NCBI GenBank assembly: GCA_947095535.1
Contig: OX352774.1
Coordinates: 68,758,416-68,822,415 of the forward strand
Reading direction: 5' to 3'
From: Poecilobothrus nobilitatus
Taxonomy: Eukaryota; Arthropoda; Insecta; Diptera; Dolichopodidae
DNA: 64,000 bases
The first letter of the stretch is position 1, and every line of letters begins with the position of its first letter. Positions 22,501-34,747 of this stretch are shown one piece after another. The notes below the pieces were generated by a model that worked only from the letters and a program-made list of their open reading frames with translations, did no database searches and was not told where the DNA came from. Position numbers and translations under genes: made by a program.

Positions 22501-25019
22501 GAAGTTAATGCTCACTCTGACTTACAAAAATATATGGGGAAATATAATTTAAAGTTAGAAACAAAAAACTAGTTAATATACCTAAATGTATAACAACGGT
22601 CTGATATACAGAAAAAAAATGTATATGGAAAACTAACCAAGCGTCTTGTGTTTTTATTCTAACTTGCACTTACATTGAGTTTCAGAACTTTAAAAAGGCT
22701 TTTAATATGAGTGCATATTAGAAGAACCCATACCTCAAATAATACGGGGAATTGGGGAGAATGATCAGAGGAGAATATTAAAATTTTTCATTAATATCAA
22801 TTTTAAAGAAGTAGTTATTTGTAATCGTTATTTGACAACTAACTAATAAAATATTTGATACAATTCTATTATATTTCGTTATCTAAACTGAACTAAAAAG
22901 GTATCTAAATGCACTTTCCAATCCTTTTCCATTTGCATCTTTCTTCTAATCTAAAATTTTGCAATTACTTACTAAGTTTAATCACTGTGAAAAGCCTTTT
23001 AAAATTTCCATTGTAATCAAAAACGTAGACCAACACCGATATATTTTTTGCATCGAATGATAGGTTTTGCAACTGATGATAGGTTTTAGATAAAATTAGA
23101 TTCCTTTTTGCAGTTCTACATAAGGATAAAAATTTATCTTTCTTTTTAGAAAACGAAATTAATAATATAAAATAATATATGTGTACTTATTTAACAATAT
23201 ATGCATAGTCGGTGAAACCGATTATAAAATCTTTTTTTTTTTCTTGTCTTTTTTTTTTTTTTATCTGAATTATTCACCTTTCCAATATAACTAAACTTCA
23301 GTATATATATATACATTAAATGCGTACTGTTTGTGCCGGTAACTTTTATAAAAATACAACTATAATGGTGCTTAATGCATTTTTACATTACATAGTTTTA
23401 TTATACACTTAAAATAGTGAACAAAAAAAAAAAATATTAGGTCATCTCTAAAGTGAAATGTGTACTACACAAAAGGTGCAGCAAAACCAAGGGTGATAAA
23501 AAAAAATTAAATAGTTGCTTATAGAAAGAAAGGAACAGAATGATATAAGAAGTGAGGGGTGAGTGATAAAAATGTATAATAATAAATAAATGATAAATTT
23601 AAAATTTTTTTCTAATAGTTATAAAATTTGATTTAAATTAAATTTAAATGACTTTTTAAAGAAAATTTGAAAAAAAAAAAAAAAAAAAAAAAAACAAAAA
23701 TATTGACAGGTGAGATTTTAAAACCTAATATGGATTTTTACAATGATGTTTTATTTCGTTTTTTTGTTTTTTTTTTTTTTTTTTGTAATTTTCCTTTTTT
23801 AAAATTGCAAATTGTATTTAAAAAGTTGACTTAAATTGGTTAAATGTCTAAATGTGTGCATGTAAGATTAAATTTTAAACAAATAAGTGAATAAGTTTAT
23901 AATTAGTGTAGTTATAAAACGATTTTAAAATTCCATTTTTAGAAATAATGAAAATGAAGTTTTTTTTTTTTTTTGTTTAGAAATCATGGTTTATTTTTTT
24001 CGTTATAAATTGGAAAATTTTATTAATGCGGGTTAATATTGGTTAGTGAAGTTTATATGCATTTTTTTTTTTTTTTTATATCTGTTATAAATTTATATTG
24101 TGTTGGAATTTATCTATACTTAATTATCTTGAGATATATGTATTCAATATAAGTATATTATATTGAAAGTAAAAATAATTAATAAAATTATAAAAAAAAA
24201 AGAAAAAACAAAAATAAAAAATAAAAGAAAATTATAAAAAGAAAGGTTATTGAGTTTGTGATTTATTATATTTAAATATGGTAAAATTAATTAATGATCG
24301 TTTTTATTTTAAAATGTTTTGAAATATTCAAAATAGGAATTTAAAGATTTGTTGCACGTTTTAATGAGGCGATTTATTTTAATTATTTATTTTTAGAACA
24401 ACATTTAATATGGTAAATTGGAAAAAAAAAAAAAAAAATGTTACCTATGTAAAATAGATTTATTTTGTTGTTTTCCGTTTTTTTTTTTTTTCAGTTATTT
24501 ACTATACGAATTAACAATTTTTTTAACATTTTAAGCTACAATTTTTATATTTCAACAATTTTTTTGCTATATGCATATAAGTACATATGTATATAAATGT
24601 ATTAAAAAGTTTATTTAAAATATAATTTTCGTTTTTCTTTTAAAATAGTTGAGTACAACTGAATTTGAAACAGCATTCCCTTGATCATTACTGCACATAA
24701 AGATCAATCATAAACAAACTTGGTTACTAGTGTTACTACATGGTAGATGAAATGTAATATACTTGTAACTCAATTTCAAGTATAATAATTTTAAATTAAA
24801 TTTTTTTTAAATATGAATAAATAAACTTAGAATTTGCTCCGAAATTCAATTCGTTTTTATCAGGAATAATTTATTCGTAGCATAAGTTATGGGTATTTTA
24901 ATCAAAACAAAAACTATATAAATATAAACCAATAATAATATGGCGGAATATAAACCAAAGGTGCGGAATATAAACCAAAAGCGCACATTTTCAAAAGATA
25001 ATTTATAAACTGTTTCGAA
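19506..25019. other. 5.5 kb of AT-rich DNA, no gene recognised
   Basis: The longest stretch without identifiable content. Many poly-A/poly-T runs (for example 21838, 23670, 23770, 24061). A less AT-rich patch at about 21140-21225 (TGACCGGGTTTTGCC, then GACGTACGCTCTGCGCG) could not be assigned. At 24952-24987 GCGGAATATAAACCAAA is tandemly repeated twice. It could be intron, intergenic DNA or decayed transposons; the sequence alone does not say which. Confidence 0.45.
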
Positions 25020-25905
25020 TTGTGACTTGCGCCAAAATTTGAAAATTTCGTATAAGAAAAACTGTGGAATGGGACTTTTTTGCAATTTTGAAAGGCTGTA
25101 AGTCCGGAACCCTATATAACTAAGAAAAACCGTTAATACGGTTTTACGCTTACGACATAAAAATATGTTATTGAACCTTTAATTTTTATGTCTGCCGCAA
25201 AAAAATGTGTTCAGTTTTAGGTGCCTAAGTTATAGGTGTCTAAAAATATCAAGTTTTAAATTTTTGAGTCATGGCTTTTAAACAGGGGTCAATAAAAACA
25301 AATTTTCTGAGGAAACTTATACTAATTCTAAAAGTTCTTTCTTATCTCAAAATTTTAAGTTCCTATCTAAAAGTGTGCGGGACTTATAAAGATAGAAAAT
25401 TCATGCAAAATTTAGTTTTCACATAACGGTAAATTTAAATACTAAATTTAAAATACCTATATAATTTTGATAAAATAATAAAAAAATTCCAGTCGAATGG
25501 GTGCTCTCAGATTGAAAAAATGTTAAGTAAAACATGAGATATGCGAATTTAAAAATGGGGTTTTTTCAAAGTTTGAGGGGATCTAATCGAGAGGGTTACA
25601 TGAAAAGGTTGTTCTACAACATTATTTTATTTATGAGACTTACCCATAGTTAAAATTTTTTTTCTCTATCTTTAACGGTGTAGAAGTTTTGTAAACAGAC
25701 GGACAGGCCGACGGACAGAGTGAAACTAATAGGCACAATTTTTCACATTTTTTTTGGAAATGCGGTAAAAATACACTAAATCTCATTTCAGACCCCGCAG
25801 TTCCGAAACTATTGGGCCCAAAATATAGCCCCTCATACAGTTTTGTCCCCACATTTTTCCCTACAAGGTATATGTGCAGACACTCATTAATGCATCAACC
25901 TGTAA
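25020..25905 (-). repeat. Family R noncoding repeat, copy 3 (reverse)
   Basis: Read on the minus strand it has the full order of family R blocks: CTCTGTCCGTCGGCCTGTCC, GTCTGTTTACAAAACTTCTA then CACCGTT, TTTTAACTATGGGTAAG, AACATTTTTTCAATCTGAG, ACACCTATAACTTAGGCACC, and TTATATAGGGTTCCGGAC near 25110. It is the longest uninterrupted copy in the window, about 0.85 kb, and therefore the best reference for the interrupted copy at 58-62 kb. Upstream of the microsatellite, the text up to 25905 also resembles the region before copy 1. Confidence 0.72.
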
Positions 25906-25971
25906 ATAAAGATTTTTACAATAACTCTTTAGTCTGGTAGAGACCAAACTCTCTATAATTTCTATTTTTTT

Positions 25972-25979
25972 AATAGATA
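25972..25979. repeat. Target-site duplication of SINE1 copy A
   Basis: AATAGATA recurs at 26176-26183, just after the poly-A end of the SINE between. Allowing two mismatches the similarity extends to 12 bp. Confidence 0.65.
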
Positions 25980-25983
25980 TTAA

Positions 25984-26175
25984 GGAGGCCTCGATGGCTT
26001 AACTAGTGGGTAAGAGCGTATAAAATACGCTGTAAACATCGAGGGATTGTGGGTTTGAATCCCACACGCTTCGTAAGAATAATTCCCCCTTACGACATAC
26101 AGCCACACCTCAAAAGGAAAGGCTGTGTAATTGCTTTGTCACATTTATGTGGCAAAAAAATACACTAAAAAAAAA
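25984..26175 (+). mobile_element. tRNA-derived SINE, SINE1 copy A
   Basis: The head carries an A-box-like TGGCTTAACTAGTGGGTAAG and a B-box GGGTTTGAATCCC flanked by a GTGGG/CCCAC stem. The 5' CCTCGAT pairs with ATCGAGG at 26038-26044. Beyond the B-box are a TCGTAAG/CTTACGA hairpin and a CAGCC/GGCTG hairpin, then ATTTATGTGGCA and poly-A. Pol III transcription from the internal boxes and LINE-dependent copying are expected from SINE biology. It cannot be a functional tRNA because no 3' acceptor strand pairs with the 5' end. Confidence 0.85.
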
Positions 26176-26183
26176 AATAGATA

Positions 26184-26459
26184 CTTATTAAGTATTATAT
26201 ATTTTTATATATTAGTATATTTTTCAAGAAATTATTATTTTATTTAAGTTTATTTGAATTAAACAATAACTAAAATTAATTAACTGCATACTAACTGTAT
26301 ATACATATAAATTAATAGCCCTAGCAACTGAGATATTCGGCTATTCCTAATAACTAATACAATTTTTGTCTAAATTAAAGTTAATTAAGCCTATTTCTTG
26401 GATTTCTAAATATAATTTAAAACATTTACTTATCTTAACTTTTCTTAAATCTAACTTTT
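26184..26459. other. AT-rich DNA, nothing recognised
   Basis: Short AT-rich interval between a SINE and the dead RNase H domain. No feature seen. Confidence 0.5.
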
Positions 26460-26990
26460 TGTTGGCGGTTCAGTGCATTAATAATGAGAATTTCTTTATT
26501 ATATTTTATTGTAAATATTTAGTTTTTTTGTTATTAAGTGTATGAATGTTCTTGCTCAGTTACCTTTTTTATTTCTTCGATGAGGTCCGATTTGTTAGTT
26601 AATTTGAGATAAGGTGGGAATTTGCTGTCTTTTTTTCTATTTTCTCAGTAAAGCGGTTTCCTTCAATAGTCACATGACATGGGACTCACATAAGTTTTAA
26701 AATTTTTTATTTTTGAATTAGGTTGTCCCGAATTAATTTGATAATCTTTTCAGTGTTGTTGACATTAATGACCGCTTTTATTGTTGAAAGAGAGTCTGTG
26801 CAAATAATTCATTTTTCTCTTGAGTTTCCTTTTATTTTTACAGCTTCTAATGCCTACAGCTTCCAATTTTTGTTATGTTTTTATCATCAACGACAATACT
26901 AAAAGCTGTTGCAAGGAGGATTTTGAAAAGTCGTTGAATTAGAAGTTGTTATCCGCGTATTTGTTCCTCAAAGGTAGAAATTCCTGTTTG
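26460..26990 (-). pseudogene. LINE RNase H domain, decayed
   Basis: On the minus strand, broken frames read in order: FSIVVDDKNITKIGS, EAVKIKGNSREK, IICTDSLSTIKAV, EKIIKLIRDNLIQ, LM then VPCHVTIEGNRFTEKI, and SDLIEEIKKVTEQ. TDSLS and the (W)VP-HV-IEGN block are the conserved C-terminal half of RNase HI domains carried by I/Jockey-type LINEs, where the enzyme removes RNA from the RNA-DNA hybrid. The tryptophan before VP is now TGA, and several other stops and shifts are present. No reverse transcriptase part remains on either side. An old, neutral relic. Confidence 0.8.
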
Positions 26991-29139
26991 TTCTAATCTC
27001 TGAAATGTAAATTAACAATATCTAGATTGAATTCCCATGGACAAAAATTCTAGAAATAAAAACTATTTTAGTTGATTTATCAAAAAATATTTTTTTTTAT
27101 TTATTAAGTTGATTAGTTACTGTAACTTAAATTGATTATATACTAATAAAGTATGCATATTATTTTAGTACTGTGATATCAATTTTAACCCAATAAATAA
27201 TTAATTTTATGTTTATTTTTGCTGAGTGCTATACATATAATATACTTATACACATATTTTGAAATTGACAGTACATACATAGTACATACACTTATGTGCA
27301 AATTTAGGACAAAGTACATTGAAAGTTTACTTTACAATACTTTTTATATATATATATATATACAAGTAGGTGTACTACAAAGAAAAATCAAAGCTCAATT
27401 TTTTACAATTTATTTTTTACTTTGAGAAATGCATATTTAAAAAAAAAACAAAATAAACAATAAGTAAGTAACTAAATATTTACTGAATATTAAATTACAG
27501 ATAAATATTAATAATAACAAAATTATTAAATTTCACATCAACCATGTCGGTCGTTAATTACCCTTAACAGTTATTAAATATTGTGTACATATAACACAGT
27601 TACTTAGAAAATTAATTAAAAAAAAAAAAAACAATTACACATAGCGCCACAACATTTATGAACACAAAAATTATAAACACACCCTCAGAAGAATAGTGCC
27701 ACAAGTCAAAAAATTAAAAATTTAAGTCTTAGAATCGCAGAAAAATTCATATGGTTTTATTATTATTTTTTATTAATCTACTTTTTGTATGGAGATTTTT
27801 AATGAAAATGGGAGACTGAATCAAATAACTACTAGATTTTAAGAAAAATCATATTTTAGGATTCTGCTACAATTTAGTTACTTTGTAGCAAATGGCAATG
27901 TCATACACAAAATAGTTACTTAGTTAAGTGTATAGATTTAAAATTGGTACTAATCAAAATACGGCAGTTTTCCTTTTTCCATACAAAATTGATAAAAACT
28001 TTGATTGTAATTTTATCGAAACTTAAAATTTTAAGATATGAGAGTTTTAAACTATAGGCATGCAATAACATATTATTTATACTAAAAATAGAATTGATTT
28101 AAAAAAATTATAATAATATTTCTGTCAAAACTTTACGAAATCTCCTAAATCAACTTTTTTTTTTTTATTTTTGTAGAAAATTTAATATTCACCTATTGTA
28201 ACAAAATTTTCGATATTATGGCGCGGTACGAAGAAATTCACGTAAGATAATATAAAAAATGATTTTTAATCAAATTCTTAAATTTGAAGTTTTTGTAGTT
28301 TTGCAATTCAAAAAGGGAAATGGTTATTTAATTTCAGCAACTTGGTTTCAAAAGTCCTTTAAAATTGTTTCTTTTTTTTTTAATTTACATGATTTCTTAG
28401 TAGAAGTACACTGATTGTGTGAGAATTTGTAGCCATATTTTGATTACATATTAAAGAAGTTTTTAAATAAACAGTGTATGATTACTGTAATTGTAATTGT
28501 ACTGTCAGTTGAAAGCTTGAATCAAAAATTGATTTTTAGATCATTTTTAAATATGTTTTTAAAAGATTTTTACCTTAAAAAATTAATTTTCTTTAATTTT
28601 AAACGTTTCAATATATTTTGGTAAGAAGCACATAGATGATTACTTTTATATAGGTACGTATACTTAATTAACTTAAATTAAATGGAAAGTCTTTTATTTG
28701 CAATTGTTTAAAATTGTCTGTTGCAGTACAATGATTTTCTAATAATTTTATATACATACATGTGCATTGACCGAAATATTGGGAAAATTCACAGAAATAA
28801 AAATGTTTTTTAAAAGCTGCTTATTTACTTTTAAATTTGAACATTTTAAAGATTTCCTTATAAATACCTAAAATCTTTTAAATACTGAATAAACAGTAAT
28901 AATAGCGGCATCTTTGAATGACCGAATTTTTATAAAAATTATTTTAAATTATATTTAAAATGAAGAAAATCAATGAAGAAAAATTTAAAAATATTTTTTA
29001 ACATAATTAGTTTGTCCAAAAAGTAAATTGAAAATTATTAACTGAAAAATTAGTTACGCGGATTATGATTCAAAACGCATAGAAAACGTATGCCAACCAT
29101 TTTGTTTTTTAATACATTTTTATTTTAATTATTGATAGG
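26991..29139. other. AT-rich DNA, no gene recognised
   Basis: About 2.1 kb with no recognised gene. (TA)n-like stretch at 27343-27361. Open frames are short and of biased composition. Confidence 0.5.
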
Positions 29140-29211
29140 GTAAAAGTGCAAGGGTACGTATGATTAAGGGTACGTAAAGGGATACGTAAAAGTGCAAGGG
29201 TACGTATGATT
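29140..29211. repeat. 26-bp direct repeat with 46-bp period
   Basis: GTAAAAGTGCAAGGGTACGT then ATGATT occurs at 29140-29165 and again at 29186-29211 without a mismatch. The spacer also contains GGGTACGTAAAGG, a partial third version. Perfect identity suggests a recent duplication. Confidence 0.82.
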
Positions 29212-30609
29212 TAGTTACGAATTTAAAATATTTAACTAAAATTTCAAAAAAAATAAACCTAACTATATTAAGTATTATTTAATTTTATGGGTTATATTGA
29301 CTTTCCCTTACTTATATCTTACACTTTGTTGCCTTGACCAAAAACTCTTCTTCATATATCTACTAATCCTCAAAGCATATTTAAATGTCATTTTGTTTAA
29401 ATGAAAGTTTGTTTGAAATTAATAAAAAGTAGTAAAATAAAAAAGAATCATTGATAAAATTAAGTTAGTGTGCGTAAAACGAAACGAATGGTGCTTTTTC
29501 AATCATGAGCCCTAGTCCCTAGATATTATAAAAAGGCATTATACTACTATTCAACATTGATTAAAATTTTTGTCTGCAAAAGTTCTTAAAAAAAAGAATA
29601 ATTTTTGTAAGCTATCTTTATTAATGTAATTTTTAGTCGGAACAATGCTTCTTTTGTTAAGGCTAAGTTAAGGCTTCAGTTTAATTTAAACAAAAAAAAA
29701 AACATTTTGAACTTTGTTTAACTGCAAAAAAGAAAATGTTTAATTGATTTCAAGTTGGATTAACCAATGAATTTACAAAATGTACTCGAGTTATAACTCG
29801 ATTCTACTAATTTGAGAACACAGACTACATATAACAGATACACTAATAAATAAATAGAAATATGAAACATATTTCTATAACATCTATTTTTATATAACTA
29901 GAAAATGAAAATATTTCGAAACAGTAAAGGTCGCTTCAGACTACATGTTTTTTACATATGACATGGCTGAATAAAAAACAGAAAAAAACAGCTGATTAGA
30001 CAAATGTAAATTTTTCCATTTTTATTTTCTGTTTTCAGACCTATCTGACAATTTTGACAGTTTTTTAAAAAAATTTTATAAACAAAAAAAATTGTTGGTT
30101 TTATAAAATTTATTTTAATGAAAAAATTAAAATTAAACATGAATAATTTGGACAAATTTATTTATTTTTCTGCAACCAAATACTTTAACTGTATATGAAT
30201 ATATGAAGAATATCAAAAATACTTATCAAAAGTCAGATTGATAATTATTGGCAATGATGTGAAGTGCTCTGGATTAAATAATTCATGAATTATTCAATAA
30301 TCAAGAATACGGATACAATTTTAAATAATTCAAGAATTTGTGTTATAGATTTATTTAAAAATGGGGAATTTTAAAATTATATCTAATAGTTAGTAAGAGA
30401 TGGTGCTTAAGTATATCAATGTAACGCTATACCATAATAATTTCTTTACGATACAAATAACCGAAGAAAAGCTTATTAATATGAATTAACAGATCATATT
30501 ATAGTGTGTATATGTAAGGAGAATCTTTTATTTTCTCCTTTTATTTTACCCCGACTCTTTTTTTTTAATTCAATAAAAGCAGTGTTCTTTCCATCCTGTT
30601 CAACGTCTA
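29212..30609. other. AT-rich DNA, no gene recognised
   Basis: No gene recognised. The 67-codon reverse-strand frame at 29952-30155 is Phe/Lys/Ile-rich and unsupported. Confidence 0.5.
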
Positions 30610-30697
30610 GATCAGTGTTTTAGTATGTGAAAATAACAACAATTCAGTAATTCAATACTTTTTTTTGTTGTTGTTTCCACATGCTAAATCAATGACC
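30610..30697. repeat. Small inverted-repeat (foldback) element
   Basis: Left arm GATCAGTGTTTTAGTATGTG then AAAATAACAACAA; the reverse complement of the right arm is GGTCATTGATTTAGCATGTG then GAAACAACAACAA. Arms of about 33 bases match at roughly 28 positions around a short loop. This resembles a tiny MITE or a remnant of two terminal repeats. No second copy was seen in the window. Confidence 0.6.
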
Positions 30698-30828
30698 TAT
30701 AGACCTTCAGCTAGATAAAAAGAACAGAGCTATTATTTTAATACGATATGTGCTGCCCTGCCATTGTTTTAAATACCATCTTAATTGTTTTTTATTTGTT
30801 TTTTATTTTTAATTAAAAAAAATGAAGT

Positions 30829-31020
30829 GTGGCCTCGGTGGCCTAATGGGTAAGAGGGTTTACGCTGTAAATACCGAGGGAGTGTGGTTTCGAATCCCAC
30901 ACACGTCGTAAGAGTTATTCCTCCTTACGGCATTTACAGCCACGTCTGAACAGGAAAGGCTGTGTAATTTCCTGTCCAGATTTATGTGGCAGAGAAATGC
31001 ATTAAAAAAAAAAAAAAAAT
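30829..31020 (+). mobile_element. tRNA-derived SINE, SINE1 copy B
   Basis: The cleanest member of the family. A-box-like TGGCCTAATGGGTAAGAG, B-box GGTTTCGAATCCC, CCTCGGT at the 5' end pairing with ACCGAGG at 30873-30879, a TTTAC/GTAAA hairpin between, TCGTAAG/CTTACGG and CAGCC/GGCTG hairpins after, then TTATGTGGCA and a poly-A tail at 31004-31019. TGAAGT at 30823-30828 recurs at 31021-31026 as a target duplication, extended by similar A-rich sequence. No TTTT terminator lies inside the body. Confidence 0.9.
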
Positions 31021-31026
31021 TGAAGT

Positions 31027-34000
31027 CTGCTTTTTTACTTCAATTTGACGTTTCTGTCAACATTAAAAGTTAAACCACTTTAAAATTAAAGCGAAAAAAG
31101 TTTAAACTCAATGATGATTAAAGTTTACACCTAATTTTAATTTTAACAAAACTTAAATTTCAATTTGTATTGGGACAATGGGCAATAATATTTATTGATG
31201 GAAAAGAGAAGTTATTATATACTTAGTTATTAATTTTCATTTGAAATTAATAAAGATAAGTTTTTCAATGCCCTGATTTTTTTTTTTTCCAAAAGTACAA
31301 GTAACTTAATTTGATTTAAATATTTAAAATTAAGATATCAAATTATATTTAACATAATGCCTATACATACATGTAAATTTATTACATGATATTATCACAA
31401 TTTCATCAATAACTGATTATCAATTTTACAATATCATAGGTATTTTATATATTTTCATTTAAAATAAAAACCAAATATGAGATCAAGGTTAAAAATTATT
31501 AAATTATATGTAAAATTTGAACAAATCATTTATAATAAATTTGTTTGTAATCAAATTACATTTTGTTTGCTCAATAATAATTCTTTAACAATAGGCGCAA
31601 ATTAATATTGTTTTTTTTATCTTGATAAAATCAAAATAATCTTAAGATTGAACTTGACAAATTTTTAATTTATTTAATTTTTTTTTGTTGTTTTGAATGA
31701 AAGTACCACATGATGGGTGTAATTTTATAAATTTATTAAAAAAATATTTTTTTTTTTTGTACGTATACGTAAGTAAATAATGAGAAAAAAAAACAGAACA
31801 AAAAATTTTTAATTTTCTTATTCAAGATATGAAACCACACCGCTTAAATAGAAATAAACGCTCAATTTAAAATCATTTGGTAGCGGAAATTGTTCAATTT
31901 CATTTTTTTACACCTTTTTTTTTTTGTGTTAAGAATATTGTGTGAGCTCATTTTCATTTCCTATTCTGACAAAATATTGTTTTTCTTTTTTCTAAGAAGA
32001 AATACAGTAAAGCCCTAGTACATTGAACTCAAAAAGAATACATGTTGTTGACTACATTAATAATTGTATAGGTTAAACATTTTATATAGTTTTGAAACAA
32101 ATGATGTATTTATACAGTTTTTACATGTTTTTTTGGAGTGGTTCGTGTCTCTTTCTCTAATCCATTTGTGGAGGTTATTTGAAACTTATTTACATATACG
32201 TATATAAGTTTTTACAGTTAATCGCATTTTATTTTCCTTTCTGAGTATTTTCCAATTTTTAAATTTTTCTAAGTACTTGTAAATATTCGAATCTTTCAAT
32301 TTGAATTGAAGAGTTTTAATAATGAAAATGGTAATAGTTTAATTGTTTTCTTTTTTTATTGATGAAGGCTGGACTAACGCGTCAGTAGTCACTAGATTTT
32401 AGGTTTGTAGTGCACCTTAAAAAACGTATCAGATTATATTCGACCAGAGTTAGTATTAAGATTTATGCCTTGATGATACCCCTCTGATAGAAAAAGCTTT
32501 GAAAGCTTCTCAGATATATGTCAAATAGTTTCACTAAATGTTGGAAAAATAAAAGTACTGAAATATTTTTGCCTTTTTTTGACAGATTGGGATTGGTGCA
32601 GATTGCGTTCTCTACAGCATCAATTCTTCTGCAAAAATCTATAGTTAAAATCCACATGCATATACCTGATCTTCTAGCAATTAAGAAACCTTTTCTTTTA
32701 GTTTACAATAAAATCGTTGGTTCTTTTAATATCTGTACGAACGAGTACCTATTCTTGGAAAGAATAAATGGGCAATTATATTATAGTTATAGTTTATTGT
32801 GAATTTTTGGTACATAAGAACAGACGGTTCCTTCGAATAGAATTTGACTGTAATTTGTACAGTTTTTGATGAAAAGAAAACAAAAAAATTGAAAAATTAC
32901 ACCAAGTTCATAAATGGAAAAAAATCTGTCATTAATTAATTATCTAGGTACTTAAGTTTCTTTAATTCAGTTTGATTTCCTTATACATACTTACCTTTGT
33001 GTTTAGACAGCTTTTAATAAAAGGTAAAAGCGGGTAAAAGATTAATAAACTGAAAATGAAAAAAATTCTTAAATAAAGAAAGAACAATTGTATATTTTTG
33101 TTTTTTTTTTTTTTTTAAATATTTGTTTAGTATTTAAAAAAGCAAAAAAAGATAACAATCTAATGAATAAATTAAAAAAAAAAAGATGCATAGATAAAGA
33201 AAAGTAAAGGAAATGTATTACGTCATCATGGATACACTAACTTACCCCCTAATTAAATTATTATAAAATAAATTATGTTCTATTCAAACAATTAATAATA
33301 TTTTAAATTTAAAATTAAAAAATATTTTGTGTGCTTTAAATTATTCTCATGTCTTAGGACAATAACTTTTTAGATATGCTTGGACAATTTTTTTTCTATA
33401 TTTAAGCCATTTTATAAAACTTTCTTTTAATTTTAAATGTGTGAACAATAAAGCGATTATATGAACAAAACATATTTTAGTAAGCAGAATATCAAAATTA
33501 GATAAATTACAAAAATAACAAAATTTAAAACAATTAAGAAGAATTTTTAAAAAGTTAAGAAATAACTTTAACTGTATTTGTTTTTTTATTTTAATTTTAA
33601 ACTTATGTTTTTGTTTTATTACAAACTAAATTTATGTAGTAAATTTGTTTTACTATTTTTTGCTATTTTTTTAAGAATAACCATTTTGAAGTTCATCCGT
33701 TTTTACATTTTCAAAACAAAACTTCAGTTTTATTATCTTATCTTTTACTCATTTTACAACAGCGACTGTACTAGATACCCTGGTTATAATATTAATATTT
33801 CATTCGATATGGGTTCAGTTTCGAACATCAGGAATAGTGTAAACTATTTTTTATATGATGTTCCTTCTTAAAGAACTTCCTTATTCGCACTAGTTAAGGA
33901 GATACTTTCATTTTAATTTGATAACTATAATTAAAATATATGTATATATATATATATAAGTGCATATACATAGAGTAAAAAGAGAAATAAAGTCTATATA

Positions 34001-34297
34001 AAGTATTATCTCACGTAATATTTGGATATCATATTTCTTGAACTTGTTCAATAAATATGACCCCTATTATCTTAGAATGTCCATATTCTCTCAACGGCCA
34101 TTATTCAGTGTATTATTTACAACCGTAGTCATTTTTTATATCATACCCTCCCAGTCATCCTCTCTTCTGTAAGTAAACTAGAAAGCTTTGTTTTTTTTAA
34201 AAAGAGCTGTACTCGTTGTTTCTTTTAAATACACATTTTTAGGTGATTATCTGTTGTTAAATACAAAAGAGCAAATTTTTGTAGCTACAGAAATTTT
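31027..34297. other. 3.3 kb of AT-rich DNA, no gene recognised
   Basis: Nothing firm. The segment 32450-32810 is less AT-rich and open on both strands (64 codons reverse, 94 codons forward), which might reflect a decayed coding element, but no motif could be recognised in any frame. A 97-codon frame at 33578-33871 is Phe/Tyr-rich and unsupported. Confidence 0.4.
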
Positions 34298-34310
34298 TCA
34301 TAGACATAAT
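34298..34310. repeat. Target-site duplication of SINE2 copy A
   Basis: TCATAGACATAAT here and TCATATACATAAT at 34735-34747 differ by one base and flank the SINE exactly at its poly-A end and its 5' end. Confidence 0.8.
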
Positions 34311-34734
34311 TTTTTTTTTTTTTTTTTCCTTGCCACTCCAATGAAGAGTATAGGGCATCCACTAAGTCATTTATTATACATATTTGACTAAGCTTCAGTT
34401 TCGTGAATCATAAATTTCACCGTTAAAGCCGTTGATTACTCGGCTGTAGCTATTGTACAAGAAAGACGTTTCTTTTAATTTTGCGCCATCTATTATCTTA
34501 TACAAGAATTATGTAATTATTTTATTACATTATACTTAGCTATTACAATATGATATTAATTATAATTTATAAGACATATTATTTTAAATTTAATTATATT
34601 CTACTAATTATTTATTATAAGAAAAATCTATATTATATTTTTATTAATCTATATGACCTAGCTGGGGTTTGAACCCGAGATCTTTCGTATGAAAGGAAGC
34701 CGGTGTCTTAATCACTACACCATTAGCTGGATAA
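34311..34734 (-). mobile_element. tRNA-derived SINE, SINE2 copy A (reverse)
   Basis: On the minus strand a tRNA-like head begins near 34734: CCAGCTAATGGTGTAGTGAT with A-box wording, a GGTGT/ACACC stem, a CTTTC/GAAAG hairpin and the B-box GGGTTCAAACC. A body of about 350 bp follows (including a GCGCAAAATTA block and ATGACTTAGTGGATGCCC) and the element ends in poly-A, seen as poly-T at 34311-34327. A 13-bp target duplication with one mismatch brackets it. The acceptor stem pairs only loosely, so this is a SINE and not a working tRNA. Second copy at 47226-48156. Confidence 0.88.
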
Positions 34735-34747
34735 TCATATACATAAT

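Noticed and set aside
32463..32802. Opposed 64- and 94-codon frames in a less AT-rich patch.
   Set aside because: They overlap on opposite strands, so at most one could be real, and neither shows a motif. Possibly a decayed element, but unsupported.
34660..34734. A tRNA gene on the minus strand with good A and B boxes.
   Set aside because: It is the head of SINE2: the acceptor stem is imperfect, a conserved body and poly-A follow, and a 13-bp target duplication brackets the whole.
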